Below, one piece after another: positions 17,776 through 25,600 of a stretch of DNA of 64,000 bases. The position numbers and the translations under genes are program-made. Under the pieces are notes generated by a model that worked only from the letters and a program-made list of their open reading frames with translations, was not told the origin of the DNA and made no database searches. Each line of letters opens with the position of its first letter. Positions within the stretch are counted from its first letter, which is position 1. The DNA is from RHKX01 sp963784885 (lineage in GTDB: Bacteria > Actinomycetota > Thermoleophilia > Solirubrobacterales > 70-9), in NCBI GenBank assembly GCA_963784885.1, contig CAWATA010000004.1, positions 434,001 through 498,000 on the forward strand, in the 5' to 3' direction.

Positions 17776-18909
17776 ATGAGTAATTTGGATTTCGCCGAGG
17801 TCCTGACGCGAATGGTGCAGATGGGCGCGTCCGACGTGCACATGACGGCGGGGTTTCGGCCTGCCGTGCGGGTGCGGGGACAGATAACGGCCCTGGAGGA
17901 CCTCCCGGTCCTCACGCCGCAGCAGACGCGCGAGACCGTCTACTCGATCCTCAACGACGATCAGCGCAAGCGCTTCGAGAACCACATGCAGCTCGACTTC
18001 GCCTACGCGATCCCGAACGTGGCGCGGTTCCGCGTCAACTGCTTCTTCCAGCGCGGGGCGATCAGCGCCGCTTTTCGCCACATCCCCCAGGAGATCAAGA
18101 CGCTCCCCGAGCTCGGCCTTCCCGCGGTGCTCGAGGAGTTCACCCGCAAGCCGCGCGGCTTCGTCCTGGTCACGGGCCCGACGGGCTCCGGCAAGACGAC
18201 GTCCCTGGCGGCGATGCTGGATGCGATCAATCGCGAGCGCGAGGAGCACATCCTCACGATCGAGGACCCGATCGAGTTCCTGCATCCGCACCACAAGTGC
18301 ATCGTCAATCAGCGTGAGATCGGCTCCGACGCCGAGAACTTCTCCCTGGCCCTGAAGGCCGCCCTCCGGCAGGACCCCGACGTCATCCTCGTCGGCGAGA
18401 TGCGCGACATCGAGACGATCTCGACCGCCCTGACCGCCGCCGAGACCGGGCATCTCGTCTTCGCCACCCTCCACACCCAGTCGACGTCGCAGACCGTCGA
18501 CCGGATCATCGACGTCTTCCCGGCAGAGCAGCAGCACCAGGTTCGGATGCAGCTCTCGATCGCGCTGCAGGGAATCGTCACCCAGCAGCTGCTGCCGACC
18601 GCGGACGGCTCGGGCCGCGTCTGCGCCTGCGAGGTGCTCGTCCCGACGCCGGCGATCAGGAATCTCATCCGCGAGGGCAAGACCCATCAGATCTATTCCG
18701 CGATTCAGACCTCGGGCGCCACCGGGATGCAGACGATGGACGCGCACCTCGCTCAGCTCGTCCGCCAGGGGAAGATCTCGAACAAGCTCGCCGAGCAGCG
18801 AGCAGCGGTCCCGGAGGAGCTGAGGCGGCTGCTCGGGGGCGGCGCCGCCCCCGAGAACGGTGCGGCTCAGTACCGCGGCGCGGCCACGACCCTCGGCTCC
18901 CCGGTGTGA
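17776..18909 (+). CDS. pilT: type IV pilus retraction ATPase PilT
   Basis: Hexameric ATPase that depolymerises the pilus and so drives twitching; 377 residues. Visible: N-terminal MGASDVHMTAGFRPAVRVRG, Walker A TGPTGSGKTT, Asp box TIEDPIEFLH, Walker B DPDVILVGEMRDIETI, His box GHLVFATLHTQS and the PilT-specific AIRNLIREGK segment needed for retraction. There is no zinc cysteine set, unlike PilB. pilC follows after 19 nt, so the two are probably co-transcribed. Confidence 0.96.
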   Translation: MSNLDFAEVLTRMVQMGASDVHMTAGFRPAVRVRGQITALEDLPVLTPQQTRETVYSILNDDQRKRFENHMQLDFAYAIPNVARFRVNCFFQRGAISAAFRHIPQEIKTLPELGLPAVLEEFTRKPRGFVLVTGPTGSGKTTSLAAMLDAINREREEHILTIEDPIEFLHPHHKCIVNQREIGSDAENFSLALKAALRQDPDVILVGEMRDIETISTALTAAETGHLVFATLHTQSTSQTVDRIIDVFPAEQQHQVRMQLSIALQGIVTQQLLPTADGSGRVCACEVLVPTPAIRNLIREGKTHQIYSAIQTSGATGMQTMDAHLAQLVRQGKISNKLAEQRAAVPEELRRLLGGGAAPENGAAQYRGAATTLGSPV

Positions 18910-18928
18910 GCGTCAGGGTGATTGAGCC

Positions 18929-20164
18929 ATGAGCACGTTCGCATTCCGAGCCATCGACCTCGCAGGGACCCCTTCGAAGGGAGAGCTGGAGGCGGGCTCG
19001 AAGTCGCAGGTCACCGAGCAGCTGCGCCAGCGTGGCCTGATCGTCCTCGACGTCTCCGAGAAGCAGGATGCGGTTCGGCTAGAGGGCCTCTTCGAGCGCT
19101 TCCAGAGCGTCAACATGCGCGAGCTCGCGATCTTCTCCCGGCAGTTCGCGACGCTGATCGCCTCCGGGATGCCGATGCTGCGCTCCCTCTACACACTCGA
19201 GGAGCAGACCGACGACGAGAAGATCTCGGAGGCGATCGTCAGCCTCCGGAACGACGTCGAGGCGGGAAGCTCGGTCGCCGATGCGATGGAGCGCTCACCG
19301 TCGATCTTCGACCCCCTGTACCGCTCGATGGTCAGGGCGGGCGAGGGCTCCGGCCGGCTCGAGCAGGCGCTCGAGATGGTCGCCAATCAGCTCGAGAAGC
19401 TCGACGCCCTGCGCCGGCAGATCCGGGCGGCGCTCATGTATCCGGCCCTGGTCTTCACGTTCGCCGTGATCGTGATGACGGCCGTCGTCGCGTTCATCGT
19501 GCCCGTGTTCGCCGGGATCTTCGAGGAGCTGGCGTCGGAGACGCCGGGAGAGAGCGCCGACCTGCCCTTCATGACCCAGATCACTGTCACCCTGTCGAAG
19601 CTGATCACGGGTTCGTGGTACTTCGTCATACCGGTGCTGGGCCTGCTCGGGTTCGCCTTCGTCCAATGGAAGAAGTCCGAGCGCGGGCGCTACCAGTGGG
19701 ACTCGTTCAAGCTGAAGCTGCCGATGAAGATCGGCGACGTCGTCCAGAAGGTCGCGATCGCTCGCTGGTCGCGCATCTTCTCGGGAACGATCTCGGCCGG
19801 CGTGCCGATCCTCCAGGCGGTCAAGATCGCGGGCGAGACGTCGGGAAACATGGTCGTCGCCGAGGCGATGGAGGAGGTCTACGTCTCCGTCCGCCAGGGA
19901 GGGACGATCGCCGCGCCGCTCGGCCGCTCGGCCGTCTTTCCGACGATGGTCACGCAGATGGTCTCGGTCGGCGAGGAGACGGGGCAGCTCGAGCAGATGC
20001 TCGCCAAGATCGCCGACTTCTACGAGGCCGAGGTCGACGCCAAGGTCAAGGCCCTCACCTCGCTCATCGAGCCGGTGATGATCATGTTCGTCGGCGGCGT
20101 CGTCGGCTTCATCGTGATCTCCATGTACCTGCCGATCTTCAGCCTCTACGACAAGATCAAGTAG
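18929..20164 (+). CDS. pilC: type IV pilus inner-membrane platform protein PilC
   Basis: Polytopic membrane protein of 411 residues (GspF family) on which PilB and PilT act. It has two homologous cytoplasmic helical domains (FSRQFATLIASGMPML around residue 70; WSRIFSGTISAGVPILQAV around residue 280) and three membrane segments (VFTFAVIVMTAVVAFIVPVF, YFVIPVLGLLGFAFV and the C-terminal MIMFVGGVVGFIVISMYLPI). The conserved GEGSGRLEQALE and GEETGQLEQML turns are present. The start at 18929 gives the usual MSTFAFRAID N-terminus. Confidence 0.95.
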   Translation: MSTFAFRAIDLAGTPSKGELEAGSKSQVTEQLRQRGLIVLDVSEKQDAVRLEGLFERFQSVNMRELAIFSRQFATLIASGMPMLRSLYTLEEQTDDEKISEAIVSLRNDVEAGSSVADAMERSPSIFDPLYRSMVRAGEGSGRLEQALEMVANQLEKLDALRRQIRAALMYPALVFTFAVIVMTAVVAFIVPVFAGIFEELASETPGESADLPFMTQITVTLSKLITGSWYFVIPVLGLLGFAFVQWKKSERGRYQWDSFKLKLPMKIGDVVQKVAIARWSRIFSGTISAGVPILQAVKIAGETSGNMVVAEAMEEVYVSVRQGGTIAAPLGRSAVFPTMVTQMVSVGEETGQLEQMLAKIADFYEAEVDAKVKALTSLIEPVMIMFVGGVVGFIVISMYLPIFSLYDKIK

Positions 20165-20206
20165 GCGGCGCGGCGGTCACGCCGGCTGACCCGGCGCTGG
20201 GCGCGT

Positions 20207-20229
20207 TTTCCGTTGTAGATGAACGGAAA
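20207..20229. terminator. hairpin between pilC and the DUF1269 operon
   Basis: An 8-bp perfect stem (TTTCCGTT / AACGGAAA) with a 7-nt loop stands in the 151-bp gap between convergent transcripts. No T-tract follows on either strand, so terminator function is a guess from position. Confidence 0.35.
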
Positions 20230-20315
20230 TCGCACCCGGCGGCACTCGTGGCCCCGGAGGTGGCGCTGAACTTCGGCCGCGGCGGGGGAGATCCCCACCA
20301 CCTGGCCTCGCGCGC

Positions 20316-20396
20316 CTAGCGCTGCTGCGTCTTGACGAAGGCGTAGATCAGCAGCGGGATGACGACGACGACGATGATGATGACCGGCAGCAGCAT
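20316..20396 (-). CDS. 26-residue membrane peptide coupled to the DUF1269 gene
   Basis: On the minus strand ATG 20396 overlaps the stop of the upstream DUF1269 gene (TGATG), and the frame runs 26 codons to TAG. The peptide begins MLLPVIIIVVVVIPLLIY and ends AFVKTQQR: one hydrophobic helix and a short basic tail. Its tight overlap and pure membrane character suggest a real small protein. Function is unknown; it might assemble with the upstream glycine-rich membrane protein. Confidence 0.55.
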   Translation of the reverse strand: MLLPVIIIVVVVIPLLIYAFVKTQQR

Positions 20397-20890
20397 CAGA
20401 CCTGCGCCGCCTCGACCTGGCGCTTGAGCTCGTCGGCGTCGGCGTCGATCTGCTTCTCGATGACCTTCTTGGCGCGCTTGACGGCCTTCTCGATCTGCTC
20501 GTCGACCTTCGACTCGCCGATCACGATCAGTGCGGCGTTGCCGTCATCGAGCGCCTCGCCGAGGTCCTTGAGATCGCCGCGGGACATGCCCTTCCAGAGG
20601 TGACCGGCGACGCCGCCGGCGAGGCCGCCGACGAGGGCGGTGCCGATGATCGAGGGCGGGAAGAGGATGCCGGCGACCGCGCCGACCGCGATCCCGGTCC
20701 AGGCGCCGTGCTGGGTCGGCTTTTCGGTCTTGTGGACGCTGACCTTGCCGTCCTCCTTCTCGATCACGGCCGAGTCGAAGGTGCCGACGAGTCCGGCGGC
20801 GTGGAGATCGAAGACGGCTTCGTAGTCGGCTTCGGCGTCGGCGACGTCGTCGTAGACGGCGGCGTAGAGGAAGACGGGGCGGTCGGCCAT
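20396..20890 (-). CDS. DUF1269 family membrane protein
   Basis: Protein of 164 residues. The N-terminal globular part (FLYAAVYDDVADAEADYEAV) is followed by a glycine-rich hydrophobic region (GIAVGAVAGILFPPSIIG, ALVGGLAGGVAGHLWKGMS) and a Lys/Glu-rich C-terminal helix (RAKKVIEKQIDADADELKR). This is the DUF1269 pattern; no biochemical role is known. ATG 20890 has a GAGG about 8 nt upstream, and a TAATCC/GATAAT-like box lies farther upstream, so this gene appears leadered. It is divergent from the antiporter and followed by a coupled 26-aa peptide gene. Confidence 0.8.
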   Translation of the reverse strand: MADRPVFLYAAVYDDVADAEADYEAVFDLHAAGLVGTFDSAVIEKEDGKVSVHKTEKPTQHGAWTGIAVGAVAGILFPPSIIGTALVGGLAGGVAGHLWKGMSRGDLKDLGEALDDGNAALIVIGESKVDEQIEKAVKRAKKVIEKQIDADADELKRQVEAAQV

Positions 20891-20959
20891 GGGGTACCTC
20901 GCGGTGGCTGAGTCGGGAGTCGGATTATCGCCGACGAGCCTAGTGAAGTCGCGCGGGCG

Positions 20960-20965
20960 TAGGGT
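20960..20965 (+). promoter_or_regulatory. leaderless-type -10 box of antiporter gene
   Basis: TAGGGT lies 7 nt before GTG 20973 and fixes that GTG as the preferred start over the upstream ATG at 20889. Confidence 0.5.
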
Positions 20966-20972
20966 CAGGCCC

Positions 20973-22307
20973 GTGATCGTCCTCGGGATCTTCGCCCTCG
21001 CGCTCGCCGCCTACGAGTTGATCGCCGCACGGGCCGAGCGGACCGGGCTCTCACGGCCGATGGTCTTCGTCGCCGTCGGCGCGATCGTCGTCGCCGCCGG
21101 AGTGGTCGATCCCCTGGAGGGCGACAGTCCCGCCGGGGTTCTGTTGCCGCTCGCCGAGGTCGCGCTGACGCTCGTCCTCTTCTCCGACGCCTCGCGGATC
21201 AACATCGGCCGGCTCCGCGAGGACTACGGCATCTCGGCTCGGTTGCTCGGACCCGGACTGCTGATGTCGATCGGCCTCGGCACCGCGATCGGCCTCCTGC
21301 TGTTCGGCGAGCTCGACGCCTGGGAGTGCGGCCTGCTGGCTGCGATCCTCGCTCCGACCGATGCGGCGCTCGGATCCGCGGTCGTCGAGGATCGGCGCGT
21401 CCCTTCCCAGATTCGCCGCTCGCTCAACGTCGAGGCCGGGCTGAACGATGGCCTCGCGGTCCCGTTCGTGCTGCTCTGCATCGCCGGCGCAACCGTCGTC
21501 GAGGGGTTCGAGCCGGGCTCGTTCTGGGCGACGACGCTGGTCGAGAAGATCGGGATCGGCGTCCTCGCGGGCATCGCCGTCGGGATCGTCGCCGGCGAGC
21601 TGGCGCGCCGCGGCCGCAGGGACGGCTGGGCGAGCGGCACATCCGAGCAGCTGGCGATGGCGGGGGTGGCGGTCGCCCTCTTCGTCTTCACCGAGGAGCT
21701 CGGCGGCAGCGGCTTCATCGCCGCCTTCGTCGGCGGCCTGACGGCCGGCTCACGGCTCCGGGCCGAGCGCAGGCCCGCGGTGGCGTTCATCGACGAGGAG
21801 GGGGCCGTCGTCTCGGCGTTCGTCTTCTTCGCGCTCGGGATGAGCGCCGTCGCCCTGTTCGGCGGGCTCACCTGGGAGATCGTGGCGTACGCCCTCCTCA
21901 GCCTCACCGTCATCCGGATGGTTCCGGTCGCGCTCGCCCTGATCGGCACCGGCCTGCGGGCCCGCACGGTCGCCTTCGTCGGCTGGTTCGGGCCGCGGGG
22001 GCTCGCGTCGGTCGTCCTGGCTTTGGTCGTGCTGGAGCAGGACGCCGAACTCGACGGGATCAAAACGATCGTCCTGACGACGCTCGTCACCGTGATCCTC
22101 AGCATCTTCCTGCACGGCTTCAGCGCCGCGCACCTGTCGCGCCGCTACGGCGAATGGGCGGACGAGCTCCCGGCCGATGCCCCGGAGCTGCGCTATCCGA
22201 CCGCCAGACACCGATCAGTTCCCGTGACCTTCGCGGTCACATCGACGCAGCTGAAGAAGCTCGACGTCGCGACGCTGGAGGCCGCGGCTGCCGGCGACGC
22301 GGCCTGA
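20973..22307 (+). CDS. cation:proton antiporter, CPA1 (NhaP) type
   Basis: Membrane protein of 444 residues with about 12 helices. LLAAILAPTDAALGSAVV contains the family PTD motif of helix 5, and RRSLNVEAGLNDGLAVPFVLL contains the ND pair that forms the cation site; GWFGPRGLASVVLALVVLE matches the conserved FGPRG region of CPA1 proteins. It exchanges Na+ or K+ for H+ across the cytoplasmic membrane. There is a short cytoplasmic C-tail (about 60 residues) with no TrkA domain. It ends exactly against the convergent ferric-reductase-like gene. Confidence 0.92.
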   Translation: MIVLGIFALALAAYELIAARAERTGLSRPMVFVAVGAIVVAAGVVDPLEGDSPAGVLLPLAEVALTLVLFSDASRINIGRLREDYGISARLLGPGLLMSIGLGTAIGLLLFGELDAWECGLLAAILAPTDAALGSAVVEDRRVPSQIRRSLNVEAGLNDGLAVPFVLLCIAGATVVEGFEPGSFWATTLVEKIGIGVLAGIAVGIVAGELARRGRRDGWASGTSEQLAMAGVAVALFVFTEELGGSGFIAAFVGGLTAGSRLRAERRPAVAFIDEEGAVVSAFVFFALGMSAVALFGGLTWEIVAYALLSLTVIRMVPVALALIGTGLRARTVAFVGWFGPRGLASVVLALVVLEQDAELDGIKTIVLTTLVTVILSIFLHGFSAAHLSRRYGEWADELPADAPELRYPTARHRSVPVTFAVTSTQLKKLDVATLEAAAAGDAA

Positions 22308-22883
22308 TCAGAGGCCTGACTGCGGCACCCGGCCCGCTGCCGGTTGCGTGCCCGGTTCGAGCATGCGCCACAGGAGAAGCAGCAGCGCCGGGGCCGCGGT
22401 CAGGCTGATCATCAAGAGGAACCAGGGCGCGCCGCGGTCGGTGCCCATGCCGAGCGAGTGGACCAGGCCGAGGAGCCAGAACGCGGCGGTGAAGCGGTGC
22501 AGGCTCCGCCACCGGGCCGGGCCGACCCGCTTGCGCTGGTAGTAGGAGAGCCCGAGGGCGGCGAGGCCCCAGAAGGCGATCACGCCGAGACCGGTCCAGA
22601 ACGGCTGATAGCTCGAGGCGAACGGCACCGCGATCTCGGTCGGGGAATAGCCGACGTACTGGTCGCCCAGCAGGGACAGGCCGTGGACGAGGGCGGCCGC
22701 CAGGGTCGCCAGAGCCAGCGCCTCGTGCAGCGGTCGCAACTCGGCCACCCTGCGACCGAGGTTGCCGCGCGAGCTGCTCAGCAGACCGAATCCGACCGCG
22801 AGGCTCGCGAGGACCAGGGCCGCCGTGCCGGCGGCGCGGCTCGTCACCCAGAAGAGGCCGCCGGTCTGGATCAGGTCGATCAC
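22308..22883 (-). CDS. ferric reductase-like transmembrane protein
   Basis: Membrane protein of 191 residues from GTG 22883, which overlaps the stop of the preceding small gene (GTGA). Several helices carry spaced histidines (RPLHEALALATLAAALVHG, RWRSLHRFTAAFWLLGLVHS) typical of haem-binding helices in the ferric reductase/YedZ-like superfamily. No flavin or NAD(P)H domain is present, so it would act as a membrane haem relay. The neighbouring apbE suggests a flavinylated partner, but no FMN-binding domain gene is in the cassette. Confidence 0.85.
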   Translation of the reverse strand: MIDLIQTGGLFWVTSRAAGTAALVLASLAVGFGLLSSSRGNLGRRVAELRPLHEALALATLAAALVHGLSLLGDQYVGYSPTEIAVPFASSYQPFWTGLGVIAFWGLAALGLSYYQRKRVGPARWRSLHRFTAAFWLLGLVHSLGMGTDRGAPWFLLMISLTAAPALLLLLWRMLEPGTQPAAGRVPQSGL

Positions 22884-23183
22884 GACTGCGAGGTGGTCAG
22901 CGGGGCGGGGGAGGGGGCGACGGTGGTCGGGGCGCTGACCACGACGCCGTCGTCGGACTCCTCGCCGACGCCGGACGGGGGAGACACCGCTCGACGTCGA
23001 CGCCATCGAGTCGTTCGGGCTGGTCTTCGTGCCATGCGCGAGCTGGTCACTCAGGGCGAGGCCCCAGGCGAGGACGAAGGTGGCGACGGCGCCGGCGACC
23101 ACCGACCGGCGGATCAGACCGATCCGGCGAGCCCGCTCGCGGAGCCGCTCCATCGCGACCTTGCGCATCGCCTCGGGAGTCAC
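22880..23183 (-). CDS. small single-helix membrane protein, frameshifted as sequenced
   Basis: GTG 23183 overlaps the apbE stop (GTGA). The product starts VTPEAMRKVAMERLRERA, has one helix (VVAGAVATFVLAWGLALS) and then a Ser/Thr-rich tail. In the tail the frame breaks at a five-G run (22977-22981, plus-strand numbering). The other frame continues with acidic and Pro/Thr-rich sequence (VGEESDDGVVV, SAPTTVAPSPAPL) to a TGA that overlaps the next start as GTGA. The locus is 304 nt, one too many. The coupled overlaps on both sides argue for a real gene with an indel error. Function is unknown. Confidence 0.6.
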
Positions 23184-24112
23184 GCCGCCACCGGCAGGCT
23201 CGCACGCGAGCGGGAGGGGATCTCGATGACGGAGCGGTCTGCGAGGACGACGCAGCCGCCGTCGGGCAGCCACTCGGTCGCTCGATCAGGTCCGCTGAGA
23301 ACGGCCGCCTTGGCGCGGATCTCGGCCTCCTCGGCGGACGGCGCGAGCGCGGTCACCTGGACGATGCCGCTCTCGCACGGTCGCCCGGTCGAGGGATCGA
23401 TCAGGTGATGGCCGATCGTCCCGTCGGAGTTTCGCCAGCGGCGCTTGCTGACGCCGCTCGTCGCAACACCACCGGCGCCGATCGCGAGCTTGCCGACGGG
23501 TGGGCCGCCGAACGGGTCGGAGATCGCAATCCGGCGCTCGGCCCCGGCGCTGCCGCCGATCCTGATGTCGCCCGCGCACTCGACCGCGAGGGTCGCCGCC
23601 CGGCCGAGGGCGGCCGCGGCCCGGTCCGCCGCCCAGCCCTTGGCGACGCCGCCGCTGTCGATCTCGACCCCGGGCGGGCGGGTCACGGTTCCGGTGATCT
23701 CGTCGACTTCGATGTCGCTCCAGCGCGCTGCGGGATCGGGTGCGCCGGCGACGCCGGCGACGGCGCCCGCATCGAGCAGGCCGGGATCGCGGTCCGGGAG
23801 CGATGCGGCGTAGCCGGCGTCGCGCAGCGCCGGGAGGACGGTCACGTCGATGAGGCCGCCGCTGCGCTCGCCGGCGCGGCGGGCGGCGCTCAGGAAGTCC
23901 GCCATCAGCGCGCTGACCGGGACCGTCTCCCGCGGGTCGGCGTTGAGCTGCGAGAGCTCGCTGTCCGGAAGAAAACGTGAGAGGCGCCGGTGGCACTCGA
24001 GCAGGAAGCTTGCGGCGGCGATCGCCCGCGTCGGCGCCCCCGGGCGGTCCGTCAGGGCGATCGTGCACCGGGACCCGAAGCAGTTGAGGCTGGTCACGTG
24101 CTCGTCGTGCAT
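23180..24112 (-). CDS. apbE: FAD:protein FMN transferase (ApbE family)
   Basis: Protein of 310 residues from ATG 24112. ApbE enzymes attach FMN from FAD to a Ser/Thr of target proteins. Visible motifs: FLLECHRRLSRFLPDSELSQ near the N-terminus, the substrate loop IDSGGVAKGWAADRA, VECAGDIRIGG, and the late segment HHLIDPSTGRPCESG. No lipoprotein or Tat signal is seen, so it may act in the cytoplasm. TAGTTT 7 nt upstream fixes the start; GTG 24130 would overlap this box. Together with the ferric-reductase-like protein it suggests an electron-transfer cassette. Confidence 0.92.
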   Translation of the reverse strand: MHDEHVTSLNCFGSRCTIALTDRPGAPTRAIAAASFLLECHRRLSRFLPDSELSQLNADPRETVPVSALMADFLSAARRAGERSGGLIDVTVLPALRDAGYAASLPDRDPGLLDAGAVAGVAGAPDPAARWSDIEVDEITGTVTRPPGVEIDSGGVAKGWAADRAAAALGRAATLAVECAGDIRIGGSAGAERRIAISDPFGGPPVGKLAIGAGGVATSGVSKRRWRNSDGTIGHHLIDPSTGRPCESGIVQVTALAPSAEEAEIRAKAAVLSGPDRATEWLPDGGCVVLADRSVIEIPSRSRASLPVAA

Positions 24113-24119
24113 GACGCCG

Positions 24120-24125
24120 AAACTA
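24120..24125 (-). promoter_or_regulatory. leaderless-type -10 box of apbE
   Basis: On the minus strand TAGTTT is followed by 7 nt and then ATG 24112. Confidence 0.5.
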
Positions 24126-24150
24126 GGCACGGAACCTCAAGCGGCTTTGT

Positions 24151-24177
24151 GATCGGGGTGAGAGTCCTCTCATCGAT
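24151..24177. promoter_or_regulatory. palindrome between apbE and the TauE-like gene
   Basis: TGAGAG-TC-CTCTCA (24159-24172) is a perfect inverted repeat, extended by GATCG at 24151 and CGATC at 24173-24177 apart from small gaps. It lies in the divergent intergenic space, as an operator would. The two-base centre makes an RNA hairpin less likely than a protein site. Confidence 0.35.
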
Positions 24178-24212
24178 CCCGCGAGCCCACACGATCAGCG
24201 AAGATCAGCCGC

Positions 24213-24965
24213 TTGTCCGCACTCGAGGCCATCGCCGTTGTCGCCGCCGGGTTCGGCGCGGGGACGATCAACGCGCTGATCGGATCGGGCACCCTGATCA
24301 CGTTCCCGGTGCTGCTCGCGGTCGGTTACCCGCCGGTCGTCGCCAACGTCTCCAACAACATCGGTCTCGTGCCGGGTGCCGTGGCTTCGGGCTGGGCCTA
24401 TCGAGCCGAGCTCGAGGGAAGCCGCCCACGGCTCAGTCGATTCGCACCGGCGACCGCCACCGGCGCGGTCGTCGGTGCGGTCCTGCTGCTGACCCTGCCG
24501 GCATCGGCATTCAAGTCGATCGTCCCGGTGCTGATTGCGGTTTCGCTGATCCTGATCGTCCTGCAACCGCGGATCACCGCCGCGATCATGGCCCACCGGC
24601 GCACGCACCGGCCGCACGGCGGGCCGCTGCTGGTGCTCGGGATCTTCGGAACCGGCGTCTACGGCGGCTACTTCGGCGCCGGCCAGGGCATTCTCCTGTT
24701 CGGGCTGCTCGCAAGCTCGCTCGGCGGCAGGCTCACCCACGTCAACGCGATCCGTGCCGTGCTCGCGGGACTCGCGAACCTCGTCGCGGCGATCATCTTC
24801 CTGTTCATCGCCGACGTCGCCTGGGAGGCGGCCGCTCTCATCGCGGTCGGCTCGACGGTCGGCGGCTTCGCCGGGGCCGGTGTGGGGAGGCGGCTACCCG
24901 ACCCGTGGCTGCGCGCGATGATCGTCGTCGTCGGCCTCGCCGCGATCGCTCAGCTCCTGCTTTAG
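24213..24965 (+). CDS. TauE/SafE (TSUP) family permease
   Basis: Protein of 250 residues with about eight helices in two repeats; each repeat has the TSUP signature (AGFGAGTINALIGSGTLITFP; YGGYFGAGQGILLF). Family members export sulfite or other organosulfur compounds, or move small anions. The start is uncertain: TTG 24213 is the earliest sensible codon and no strong ribosome site is seen. It is divergent from apbE and ends 3 bp before a CsoR-type operator, so it is not obviously under that operator itself. Confidence 0.85.
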   Translation: MSALEAIAVVAAGFGAGTINALIGSGTLITFPVLLAVGYPPVVANVSNNIGLVPGAVASGWAYRAELEGSRPRLSRFAPATATGAVVGAVLLLTLPASAFKSIVPVLIAVSLILIVLQPRITAAIMAHRRTHRPHGGPLLVLGIFGTGVYGGYFGAGQGILLFGLLASSLGGRLTHVNAIRAVLAGLANLVAAIIFLFIADVAWEAAALIAVGSTVGGFAGAGVGRRLPDPWLRAMIVVVGLAAIAQLLL

Positions 24966-24967
24966 AA

Positions 24968-24984
24968 ATACCCCCTAGGGGTAT
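24968..24984. promoter_or_regulatory. CsoR/RcnR-type operator
   Basis: ATACCCCCTAGGGGTAT contains TACCCC-CTA-GGGGTA, the inverted repeat recognised by CsoR-family repressors (Cu(I), or persulfide for CstR). It abuts the -10 box TAGGAT (24987-24992) of the DUF4396 gene and covers the -35/spacer region, as expected for repression. No csoR gene is in the window. Confidence 0.65.
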
Positions 24985-24986
24985 GT

Positions 24987-24992
24987 TAGGAT
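24987..24992 (+). promoter_or_regulatory. leaderless-type -10 box of DUF4396 gene
   Basis: TAGGAT lies 6 nt before ATG 24999 and directly follows the CsoR-type operator. Confidence 0.5.
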
Positions 24993-24998
24993 GCAGGC

Positions 24999-25577
24999 AT
25001 GGAGAGCACGGCGAGTCGCCGGGACGGCCACCACGATCTGCCGACCGAGGGGCGGGCGCTGACCGCCGTCTCGGTCTCGGCGACCCTGCACTGCCTGACC
25101 GGGTGCGCGATCGGTGAGATCACCGGAATGGCGATCGGCACCGCCGCGGGATTGTCGAACGGCAGCACGATCGCGCTCTCGATCGCGCTGGCGTTCCTGT
25201 TCGGCTACTCGCTGACGAGTCTGCCGTTGCTCCGCGCCGGGCTGGCGCTGGCGGCGGTCGTGCCGATCGCGCTCGCCTCCGACACGTTCAGCATCCTGAC
25301 GATGGAGATCATCGACAACCTCGTGATGGCGGTGATTCCGGGCGCGCTTCACGCCGGCCTCGGGGACCTCCTGTTCTGGGGCAGCCTCGCGTTCGCGCTG
25401 GCGATCGCCTTCGTCTTCGCCGTCCCCGTCAACCGCTGGCTGATCGCCCGCGGCAGGGGTCACGCCGCGGTCCACGCGACCGGGATCCACGGTGGCCCCT
25501 CGCCCGTGCTCGTCGGAGCGATCACCGGCGTCGCGTTCGTCTTCGGCTCGGCGGTGCTGATCGCCGAGCTGATCTAG
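24999..25577 (+). CDS. DUF4396 family membrane protein
   Basis: Membrane protein of 192 residues. It has a short hydrophilic start containing RRDGHHD, then VSVSATLHCLTGCAIGE, whose HCLTGC could bind a metal, and four or five further helices including SDTFSILTMEIIDN and VIPGALHAGLGDLLFWGSL. The layout matches DUF4396 proteins, of unknown function. The CsoR-type operator immediately upstream suggests induction by copper or sulfur stress, so a role in metal or sulfide handling is plausible (inference). Confidence 0.8.
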   Translation: MESTASRRDGHHDLPTEGRALTAVSVSATLHCLTGCAIGEITGMAIGTAAGLSNGSTIALSIALAFLFGYSLTSLPLLRAGLALAAVVPIALASDTFSILTMEIIDNLVMAVIPGALHAGLGDLLFWGSLAFALAIAFVFAVPVNRWLIARGRGHAAVHATGIHGGPSPVLVGAITGVAFVFGSAVLIAELI

Positions 25578-25600
25578 ACGTCGATCGCCGGCTCGCCCGG

